13,564 bases of DNA from HyVt-560 sp964577195 (GTDB taxonomy: Bacteria > Pseudomonadota > Gammaproteobacteria > UWMA-0217): the NCBI GenBank assembly GCA_964577195.1, contig CAZNYF010000079.1, positions 1-13,564 of the forward strand, given 5' to 3'. The number at the start of each line of letters is the position of its first letter. Position 1 is the stretch's first letter. A model generated the notes under the pieces. It did not search any database. It saw only the letters and a list, made by a program, of their open reading frames with translations, and was not told where the DNA came from. The translations under genes were made by a program, and so were the position numbers. This document shows positions 1 through 5,515 of this stretch, piece after piece.

Positions 1-263
1 GTATTTTCATCAATCTTCCCAACGCGATAAAATGCCTTGATGGCTTGTTTAGGGGAGGCCACGTCCAGTCCTTCTGCCTCGCGCAGGTAATCTTTAACAC
101 ATTTCCAGCAAAGCTCTGTGACGATCTCGAATTTTTGCGCCTTGCCATTTTCGAGCCCGTCAAGTAGGCGCTCGTCAATTGATTGTAATTTGCTGAGATC
201 GGCTGACAGTAGATATTGCAGACTATCAAGCGCGGTAGAAAAGTGCTTGAGTCTTAGTTCCAC
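1..263 (-). CDS. Nucleotidyltransferase substrate-binding (HEPN-fold) protein, HI0074-like, 3' end cut by the window
   Basis: Partial gene, about 87 codons visible. It starts with GTG at 263, just inside the end of the upstream nucleotidyltransferase gene; the frames overlap by 10 bases, so translation is probably coupled. The visible protein has an N-terminal helix (MELRLKHFSTALDSLQ), then the family's signature helices FEIVTELCWKCVKDYL and SPKQAIKAFYRVGKI. These match the NTase_sub_bind family (HI0074 type), an all-helical HEPN-related partner that forms a complex with a minimal nucleotidyltransferase. The RX4-6H motif of HEPN RNase toxins (HepT) is not visible in the part present, but the C-terminal third lies outside the window, so an RNase role cannot be excluded. 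Partner identity is well supported by gene order. The biological role (toxin-antitoxin or other) is unproven for this subfamily. Confidence 0.8.
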   Translation of the reverse strand, partial: MELRLKHFSTALDSLQYLLSADLSKLQSIDERLLDGLENGKAQKFEIVTELCWKCVKDYLREAEGLDVASPKQAIKAFYRVGKIDEN

Positions 264-547
264 GGAATGCTGTCCTGGCGCACTTGTTGGCCAAAGCCAC
301 CGCGTAAATCCGCTGTTGTCACAATATTCACCTCAAAAGGGATGAAAGATTCGCTGAATTCTTCTGCGATTTCACTCAAGGTGGCCTGTGTGACATCACC
401 ATCCAGCCAGATGTCAAAATCCGAAGCGCGGCCCATCTCTCCTCGCGCTCGCGAGCCAAACAAATAAACAGATGCATGAGGCGCTTTTTCACGCAGAATC
501 TGCTGAATGTGGCGAACGGATTTATTGACCAGTGTTTGGTGATTCAT
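254..547 (-). CDS. Minimal nucleotidyltransferase (MNT/pol-beta fold), HI0073-like
   Basis: Small protein with the pol-beta-superfamily signature GSRARG followed by SDFD, which supplies the first two metal-binding aspartates. It pairs with the overlapping downstream HEPN-fold gene, the arrangement of HI0073/HI0074 and, more distantly, MntA/HepT type VII toxin-antitoxin pairs, where the MNT protein nucleotidylates its partner. The frame is open from an ATG at 604 (116 residues), but family similarity begins at MNHQTLVNK, so I place the start at 547 (97 residues). Neither start has a good Shine-Dalgarno sequence. The upstream ATG lies inside a perfect inverted repeat that looks like an operator. 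The third catalytic carboxylate, usually in a V-D-hydrophobic strand motif, appears as Asn in FEVNIV (residue 74 from the 547 start), so activity may be reduced or lost. Confidence 0.8.
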   Translation of the reverse strand: MNHQTLVNKSVRHIQQILREKAPHASVYLFGSRARGEMGRASDFDIWLDGDVTQATLSEIAEEFSESFIPFEVNIVTTADLRGGFGQQVRQDSIPWN

Positions 548-602
548 ACCGCAAATATAGCGTATCAAACGTTTATTTGCAGTAGTGAACACGACCGATG
601 AC

Positions 603-619
603 ATTCAGCAATGCTGAAT
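603..619. promoter_or_regulatory. Perfect inverted repeat, possible operator of the MNT/HEPN pair
   Basis: Eight-base arms ATTCAGCA and TGCTGAAT are separated by a single base. The repeat lies about 56 bases upstream of the preferred MNT start at 547 and overlaps the alternative ATG at 604. Short palindromes of this kind are common autoregulation sites of toxin-antitoxin-like operons, but no regulator is known here, so the role is inferred from position and symmetry. Confidence 0.35.
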
Positions 620-666
620 CACGCCATCCGGAAAGTTGGGCTTCAGCCCCAAAAAATCCTCGAAAG

Positions 667-682
667 TGAAGCTAAAGCTTCA
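667..682. repeat. Short hairpin TGAAGCT-AA-AGCTTCA
   Basis: Perfect 7-base arms with a 2-base loop, one of several closely spaced inverted repeats in the 605-808 spacer between the PKD gene and the MNT gene. Another lies near 636-647 (GGGCT/AGCCC arms). No coding signal was seen in this spacer. Confidence 0.4.
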
Positions 683-731
683 TCTCAGCGTGAGCGTAAT
701 GGAAAATTTTACGCCTCAATCTGCAAGATTC

Positions 732-758
732 AACCGCGTTCTAAAATAGAACGCGGTT
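732..758. repeat. Strong 12-base-pair inverted repeat between PKD gene and MNT gene
   Basis: Perfect arms AACCGCGTTCTA and TAGAACGCGGTT around an AAA loop. It is the strongest stem in the spacer, but no T-tract follows it on either strand, so it is not a standard intrinsic terminator. It may protect the 3' end of the PKD transcript after processing, or be a REP-like element. Confidence 0.6.
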
Positions 759-776
759 AAAGAGGTAACAGAGATG

Positions 777-800
777 TGCCAAAATACCCCTAATGAGGGG
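777..800 (-). terminator. Probable weak terminator of the PKD surface-protein gene
   Basis: On the minus strand, starting eight bases after the PKD stop codon, the sequence folds as CCCCT-CATT-AGGGG followed by TATTTTGG. The stem has five pairs and the T-run is interrupted, so termination may be inefficient and backed up by the 12-base-pair stem 29 bases further on. Confidence 0.45.
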
Positions 801-808
801 CATTAGAG

Positions 809-3800
809 TTACCGCTTAACGTGTAATCGGTAACGTCTCAAGCCCAACAGCGTTGTCAGCAATAATGGCAATCCTAAACTACCACCGCCGCCTAACTGAC
901 TACGGCCACCAACTGTTTGCGTCGTGGTTCCAGTGGTACTGCCAAGCCCACCAGTACCCGTTACAAAACCATCCGTTGTTGTACCGCCTTGGTCAGTACC
1001 ACCACCATCCCTGAGTTGAAGGGTCACGATATCCCGGCGATCATCAAATGTCGCGACACCGCCATCTTCGTCCTTGAACTCCGACCAACTGTTGTTGTTG
1101 AAATTAAACCAGCGGGTACTGGTTCCGGCGCCACCACTAAACTGAATTTCCAGTGAGGGGTTCGCACCTTTAATCCGATACTCCCAAAGCCCAAACGGCA
1201 ACTCTGAAGGCTTACCTTCGGTACTGCCAAAATCCTCAACAGGTACCGGGCGCAGGAATACCAGCTCACCACCGGTCACTTTAAAACCGATGGGCCGTGG
1301 AGTGCCAACAATATTATCTTCAACAATTGGCGTTCTGGTGACAAAACCATCCTCAAAACCGGTAATGCCGTTGTCTTCGATCGTAATCGTTACCGAATCT
1401 ACCGCCTTAAAGCCGGATTCATCGGTGACTACCAACTCAAATGTTGTGGACTTGGTCTGTAACACAAAAGGCGCAAGAAACTGTGGTTCTGCCGTAGCAG
1501 GGTTATCCAGAGTGACATTCAACCCTCCAGCCAATCTCCACAGATAATTAATGGCCGAATCAGTACCATCGGGATCAACAGCTGAACCTATAAGCCGCAC
1601 CAGCTCTCCTTCTTTGACGGTTTTGTCTGCACCTGCGTTTACAGTAGGGGGCTGACCTGAGCCAACATTAACGATAGTTCGAGCGGTACTCTTGGCACCC
1701 TGGTCGTCGGTTACTTCCAATTGAAATTCCACACCCTGCTGTGTAGATGGCATCGTTGCGGTGGTATTGGCACTGGAAAATGCATCAATCGTGATACCTG
1801 GAGTCTGCGTGGTCCACGAATAACTCAGATTACCGCCTTCTGGATCAGTTGACTGGTCACCGTTGAGCGCTACCGTCGCACCGAATGCTACTAGCGCGGG
1901 CGTTGCCGTCGCTACAGCAGTAGGTGGAACATTCGTTTCGGATACATTCACAATGAGCTCATCCGTACCTGTTGCACCAGATTTATCCGTCAGCGTCAGC
2001 TTGAATCTGAGTGTGGCATCCTGATTCGGTGCTGTTGCTGTTGCAACGGGCTGATCCGAATTGGTGATACCGACATCGGGACCCGATGTCTGTTCCCACT
2101 TATAAGTTTCGATATCTCCATTTCCATCGGGATCAGTAGAATTTGCACCATTGAGCGTAATTGTTGCACCTGGCACAACAGAGAGGTCGTTACCCGCTTC
2201 TGCTACGGGAGCTTCATTGTTGCCATCATCTATGATCGTGATAGGAATGGTTTTTGATGCGACCTGACCTTGACAATCAGTCACCGTTAATTTTACAGCA
2301 ACATCTGCACTGGGGCTTGGCACCCGAGCTTTAAACCAGAACTGAGAGCCATTGGAATCCACAATACCGAAACTAGATGGCAAAATTGGCGTTACAGAAG
2401 CACCCGATACGGTTGTCCAAACAAAACTGCTGATACCTCCGCTAGGCTGACCATTACAAGCAGGATGGTTTGATTGTGATCCGTTAGTGACAGTATTTGG
2501 CGCGGTATCTCCCGCTGGTGCCGCACCTAAATCAGCTTCAAGACGGAGTACTCTGTCTTCGAGGAAGTCTCCGTTCGCATCTGCTGTAGGTAAAGTCACC
2601 TCGAAATTGGCCGTTGGTAAACGCCCCCTGTCCAAAACCGTAACAGTAAAGACAGCATCTTCGGAAGTAGAGTTTGAGACGGCTGTTGTACCATCTTGTT
2701 TTTTATCATCATCTGTCGCGTTGACAGTAAACGTAAATACCTTTGAATTTTCGGAAGTTAAAAGATTAAGTGGATTTGGAGGCGTAAACACCACGGACTG
2801 CCTGTTAGTCTGATCCAACGTTCCTCCGGTTGCTCCTGTTTGAACCCAAGGGTTCACAGTAACCGGGCCACCATCCGGGTCTGGATCAACGATACTGTTA
2901 AGTACCATATTGACCGTTTGATCACTAAAAATAGTGAAGTTCGTTGGCCCGGTGATAGTAATCACGGGCTGGCGAAAAGGCTCAAGCAGAACGGTTGCTC
3001 GAATATTACCCGACTTTTCTCCCTCGTCATCAGTGACTTCGAGATCATAGCTAATCGCGGTTGTTGCTGTGATTGCTGGAATATTGACAATTTGTGGATT
3101 GCCATCCGTAGCTGTCACAGCTGGCGCATTGCCAACGGGTGTCCATAGATAAGCGGCTATTGCGCCACCATCTGGATCGCTGGATTGCAGACCGTTAATT
3201 TTTAACGTATCTCCGATAGGATCAAAAAAGATCGGCCCGGTAATAGCACTATCATTGGTATTCGTAAATTCTGGTACTGAAACTGGCGTTTCTTTAGGAC
3301 GTACCGTCACAATGACGGTTTTACTGATGGTTCCCTGATCATTGCCTGATTCGTTATCCGTCACCAGGACGGTCAATTGTAGCTGGGTGGGTACAGTCAC
3401 TACTGGAGCTAGAAATTCATAATCCTGCCCATTGGTTGCAGCAATGTTGTTCGGATTGGACGGATCAAACAGGCTTGGCGCACCTGCATCTGCCGACCAA
3501 CTGTAAGTCACTGATCCGCCATCAGGATCAATGCCCGTAGATTCAATTTTGATAGTGTCCCCAGAGAAGGCATTCGCTTGCGAAGACCCGTTGTTGGTGC
3601 CAGCAACAAAAATTCCGTCGATTGTGACTGTTGGTGGAACATAGGCAACTACGATGCTGAATGTATTACTTTCCTCATCAACCCCCCCAGGAACCAGAAC
3701 ATTCGCTCGATAAGTGAAAGTACCAGGACCTGTGATATTGGGCGAAAACGTACTACCGAATTCTCCAGGAACCTGGGTGGCTCCGCTGCCACTGACCTCG

Positions 3801-4003
3801 AACCACCTAAAGAGAGCGCCCGGATTTGTCGTAGGATCAGGGTCGGTTACTTCAAGTATCACGGTTTGACCGGGGAAAATTGATTCACTACCTTGCTGAA
3901 AAGCAATGGTTGCAGCGAAACTTTGTGCTCCTGACAACAAGCTGAATACAAATAGCAAGACTGTTAGAAAACCTGTGGTAATTCGAGGGATAGTTACATT
4001 CAT
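809..4003 (-). CDS. Large secreted multi-PKD-domain protein with GlyGly-CTERM-like tail
   Basis: 1064 residues. A signal peptide (hydrophobic stretch 10-25, cleavage after about AQSFA, residue 30) is followed by about eight Ig/PKD/REJ-like beta-sandwich modules at roughly 32-120, 124-235, 240-340, 346-457, 463-592, 599-687, 693-780 and 785-876. Most carry the typical D-P-[DE]-G motif and end in a strand such as LEVTDD or LTLTDKSG. Residues ~881-1015 (GLWEYRIK, TRWFNF, W.EF, VTLQLRDGG) resemble the 'choice-of-anchor U' domain. The C-terminus has a Gly/Thr-rich linker, GGGGSLG (1038-1044), a hydrophobic helix (PLLLTTLLGL) and basic RRYR. This is the GlyGly-CTERM layout, known to be processed by rhombosortase after type II secretion. 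Start: ATG at 4003 with AGG eight bases upstream. Likely a surface or matrix protein; ligand unknown. No sortase gene is in the window. Confidence 0.9.
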   Translation of the reverse strand: MNVTIPRITTGFLTVLLFVFSLLSGAQSFAATIAFQQGSESIFPGQTVILEVTDPDPTTNPGALFRWFEVSGSGATQVPGEFGSTFSPNITGPGTFTYRANVLVPGGVDEESNTFSIVVAYVPPTVTIDGIFVAGTNNGSSQANAFSGDTIKIESTGIDPDGGSVTYSWSADAGAPSLFDPSNPNNIAATNGQDYEFLAPVVTVPTQLQLTVLVTDNESGNDQGTISKTVIVTVRPKETPVSVPEFTNTNDSAITGPIFFDPIGDTLKINGLQSSDPDGGAIAAYLWTPVGNAPAVTATDGNPQIVNIPAITATTAISYDLEVTDDEGEKSGNIRATVLLEPFRQPVITITGPTNFTIFSDQTVNMVLNSIVDPDPDGGPVTVNPWVQTGATGGTLDQTNRQSVVFTPPNPLNLLTSENSKVFTFTVNATDDDKKQDGTTAVSNSTSEDAVFTVTVLDRGRLPTANFEVTLPTADANGDFLEDRVLRLEADLGAAPAGDTAPNTVTNGSQSNHPACNGQPSGGISSFVWTTVSGASVTPILPSSFGIVDSNGSQFWFKARVPSPSADVAVKLTVTDCQGQVASKTIPITIIDDGNNEAPVAEAGNDLSVVPGATITLNGANSTDPDGNGDIETYKWEQTSGPDVGITNSDQPVATATAPNQDATLRFKLTLTDKSGATGTDELIVNVSETNVPPTAVATATPALVAFGATVALNGDQSTDPEGGNLSYSWTTQTPGITIDAFSSANTTATMPSTQQGVEFQLEVTDDQGAKSTARTIVNVGSGQPPTVNAGADKTVKEGELVRLIGSAVDPDGTDSAINYLWRLAGGLNVTLDNPATAEPQFLAPFVLQTKSTTFELVVTDESGFKAVDSVTITIEDNGITGFEDGFVTRTPIVEDNIVGTPRPIGFKVTGGELVFLRPVPVEDFGSTEGKPSELPFGLWEYRIKGANPSLEIQFSGGAGTSTRWFNFNNNSWSEFKDEDGGVATFDDRRDIVTLQLRDGGGTDQGGTTTDGFVTGTGGLGSTTGTTTQTVGGRSQLGGGGSLGLPLLLTTLLGLRRYRLHVKR

Positions 4004-4038
4004 TTTTAAAACCTAATTCAGTGAATTTTATTGCCTGT

Positions 4039-4196
4039 ATCATCCGCGTGGCGCGAATCACGGATACAAGCTGCCCATACATCGTGATGTCGGCTAGTCA
4101 ACCGTGATAAGGGCAGCGCCGCAAGCAGTAAAGTCTGGAAACTGGAACTGGATCATTGAATCGGGCTGACCGATGCGCAGAAAAGCGAAATCGGTC
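4039..4196 (-). promoter_or_regulatory. Hairpin-rich upstream region of the PKD gene, possible structured 5' leader
   Basis: Read on the minus strand, this stretch contains consecutive stems: GACCGAT/ATCGGTC (4168-4196, 7 pairs); GCTGCCC/GGGCAGC (4070-4117, 7 pairs) enclosing CGGTT-GACT-AGCCG; and TGTATC+CGTG pairing with CACG+GATACA just before the ribosome-binding site. The T-G wobble in the inner stem pairs only in the minus-strand RNA. Two ATCACG copies and one CGTGAT copy could form alternative pairings. I recognise no known riboswitch class. The same DNA contains TTGACT (4101-4096) with TATGGG 16 bases downstream, an alternative promoter reading that would leave only part of the structure in the RNA. 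Confidence 0.35.
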
Positions 4197-4331
4197 AAGG
4201 TTTTCCGACAGAGTGTACGGAATCGGCGCTGAATCCTGGGTAAATTGTGAAACTTTATTGCCACAGCGTGAATAAACCTCGAAACATCAGCAATTTACAA
4301 TTCACTCGCTCGGTGGCAAAAAATGACAGCC

Positions 4332-4356
4332 AAAAAAAAGCCGGAATAATTCCGGC
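4332..4356 (-). terminator. Strong intrinsic terminator of adk
   Basis: On the minus strand, GCCGGAAT-T-ATTCCGGC (effectively seven pairs with a three-base loop) is followed directly by eight Ts. It begins 88 bases beyond the adk stop codon and separates adk from the PKD gene. The plus strand has only CTTT after the stem, so the terminator acts mainly on minus-strand transcripts. Confidence 0.9.
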
Positions 4357-4393
4357 CTTTAATCAATTACATCAGCATCACTAGAGTGACCCG

Positions 4394-4430
4394 TAGGATG
4401 TGCTGAGCCTGCGAAGCGCATCAACACACC
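4394..4430. repeat. Possible dispersed REP-like hairpin element
   Basis: TAGGATGTGCTGAGCC followed by TGCGAAGCGCATCAACACA forms an imperfect stem (GATGTGCT against AGCGCATC, one G-T pair) between adk and its terminator. The form 'GTAGG-TG-GCTGAG..CGAAGCGCA.CAACACA' resembles short intergenic repeats scattered through many proteobacterial genomes. Only one copy is in the window, so repetitiveness is not shown here. Confidence 0.4.
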
Positions 4431-4444
4431 CGGGGGACGGCGAA

Positions 4445-5083
4445 CTAGCCTAGCTTGCTGGTAATCTCTTTCACTACGGTGTCACTGGAAGTCGCATTCA
4501 CATCCAGCAACATGCCCGCGTCTTTGTAGTAGTTAGCCAATGGGGCTGTCTTTTCGTTATACACGTCAAGACGCTTGGAAATCGCTTCTTCAGTCTCGTC
4601 ATCGCGCTGGACGATATCACCGTCGCATTTGTCACATTTGCCTTCAACTTTAGGCGGCATACTAATGACGTTGTAGATCGCGCCACAATCAACACAGGTG
4701 CGGCGAGTGGTCAAGCGACGCAGAATCTCATCGCGTGGGACTTCCAGATTCACTGCGAAATCGAGTTTGATATCGAGCTTTTCAAGCAGTGTTTTAAGTG
4801 CTTCTGCCTGAGGAATGGTGCGCGGAAATCCGTCTAGCAAAAATCCTGCCTTGCAATCGTCTTCCAGCAGGCGCTCGCCCATGATGTCCATGATCAGCTC
4901 ATCAGGAACCAGATCACCAGCGGTCATGAATGCGTGAGCCTTTTTTCCCAGCTCGGTGCCATCTTTAACTGCACCACGTAAAATATCGCCAGTTGATATT
5001 TGTACTGATCCGTCAACTTTGGTCAGTAATTTAGCGACAGTTCCTTTACCCGCTCCGGGTGCTCCTAACAAAATTAGTCTCAT
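4445..5083 (-). CDS. adk: Adenylate kinase with zinc-type LID domain
   Basis: 212 residues, the normal length for long-form bacterial adenylate kinase (ATP + AMP to 2 ADP, cytoplasmic). The P-loop GAPGAGKGT spans residues 7-15, STGDILR follows at 30-36, and the AMP-site motif DGFPRT is at 84-89. The LID contains Arg123/Arg127 and the later RDD (160-162), plus Cys130, Cys133, Cys150 and Cys153 in CVDC...CDKC, the four-cysteine zinc-finger arrangement. Many gammaproteobacterial Adk proteins, including E. coli's, lack these cysteines, so this is the metal-stabilised variant. Start: ATG at 5083 with AGAGGA five bases upstream. The gene is monocistronic, with its own terminator 88 bases beyond the stop. 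A short inverted repeat (AGTACA-TGTACT, 5121-5133) lies upstream, within a plausible leader. Confidence 0.97.
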   Translation of the reverse strand: MRLILLGAPGAGKGTVAKLLTKVDGSVQISTGDILRGAVKDGTELGKKAHAFMTAGDLVPDELIMDIMGERLLEDDCKAGFLLDGFPRTIPQAEALKTLLEKLDIKLDFAVNLEVPRDEILRRLTTRRTCVDCGAIYNVISMPPKVEGKCDKCDGDIVQRDDETEEAISKRLDVYNEKTAPLANYYKDAGMLLDVNATSSDTVVKEITSKLG

Positions 5084-5120
5084 GATTTTCCTCTAAGGTA
5101 GACTCTGTGAACTCGAAACC

Positions 5121-5133
5121 AGTACAGTGTACT
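5121..5133. promoter_or_regulatory. Inverted repeat in adk upstream region
   Basis: AGTACA and TGTACT arms around one base, 38-50 bases upstream of the adk start codon. A second inverted repeat, AATCAT-TG-ATGATT, lies at 5196-5209. Either could be an operator, but no convincing -35/-10 pair fixes the promoter, and no regulator can be named. Confidence 0.25.
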
Positions 5134-5283
5134 AATTCGGGTATTAAAATTCAGGCGCGCATTTTGCCGTGTATTCACTATGTAAATCAAATGAAAATCA
5201 TTGATGATTCACTGGAATTCACTTATACGGTCGCATACCTTAAGGAACAAACCTCAAATTGCACAATTGTTTATTACGACGAC

Positions 5284-5305
5284 AGAAAAAGCCCGGTTAG
5301 GGCTT
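5284..5305 (-). terminator. Orphan intrinsic terminator upstream of adk
   Basis: Minus strand: AAGCCC-TAACC-GGGCTT with TTT continuing into CTG, giving a five-T run. The nearest gene to its right, the lipoprotein, is on the plus strand, so no annotated minus-strand gene feeds it. It lies about 200 bases before the adk start. It could end a small RNA made from 5306-5515, act as an attenuator in a long adk leader, or insulate adk. The rest of the 5084-5515 spacer shows no convincing gene. Confidence 0.6.
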
Positions 5306-5448
5306 AGAGGGAAGCTCATGGAAACTACTTCGTCGTCTGTATCTTATAAATATTCGTTGAGCCTGGCTCGCTGGATACGTATGTCCGGACAAATCACCTG
5401 ACACTCTAAAAAGGTAATTGCGCTTTATTTTCGCCTAACGTGATCAAC

Positions 5449-5464
5449 TCACATAGTTTTGTGA
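5449..5464. promoter_or_regulatory. Inverted repeat TCACA-N6-TGTGA upstream of the lipoprotein gene
   Basis: Five-base arms lie 52 bases upstream of the lipoprotein start codon. The orientation is the reverse of a CRP site (TGTGA-N6-TCACA), so CRP binding is not claimed. It is only a possible operator. Confidence 0.2.
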
Positions 5465-5515
5465 TGCATATCAATAAAGTCCCCCTTTGATTTTCAAACC
5501 AAAGGACGTAAACAT

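Noticed and set aside
1..604. Typical HepT/MntA type VII toxin-antitoxin pair
   Set aside because: The visible HEPN partner is of the HI0074 substrate-binding type, and no RX4HXY toxin motif is seen; the call stays at HI0073/HI0074 type.
698..749. 16-codon frame (MENFTPQSARFNRVLK) on the plus strand, ending inside the 12-pair hairpin
   Set aside because: It resembles a leader peptide, but there is no ribosome-binding site and the only sequence downstream on that strand is antisense to the PKD gene.
3888..4082. 64-codon minus-strand frame covering the PKD gene start and leader
   Set aside because: It is out of frame with the clear signal peptide of the PKD protein and has no family character; it is a shadow frame.
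4039..4117. c-di-GMP (GEMM) riboswitch before the PKD gene
   Set aside because: The conserved GEMM core and tetraloop-receptor pattern are not present in the minus-strand sequence.
5107..5401. Two overlapping plus-strand frames of 66 codons in the adk/lipoprotein spacer
   Set aside because: They lack ribosome-binding sites and protein-like composition, and they run through the orphan terminator stem.
5449..5464. CRP-like site upstream of the lipoprotein gene
   Set aside because: The arms are TCACA...TGTGA, the reverse of the CRP consensus order. The nearby GTGATCAACTCAC has a five-base spacer instead of six.
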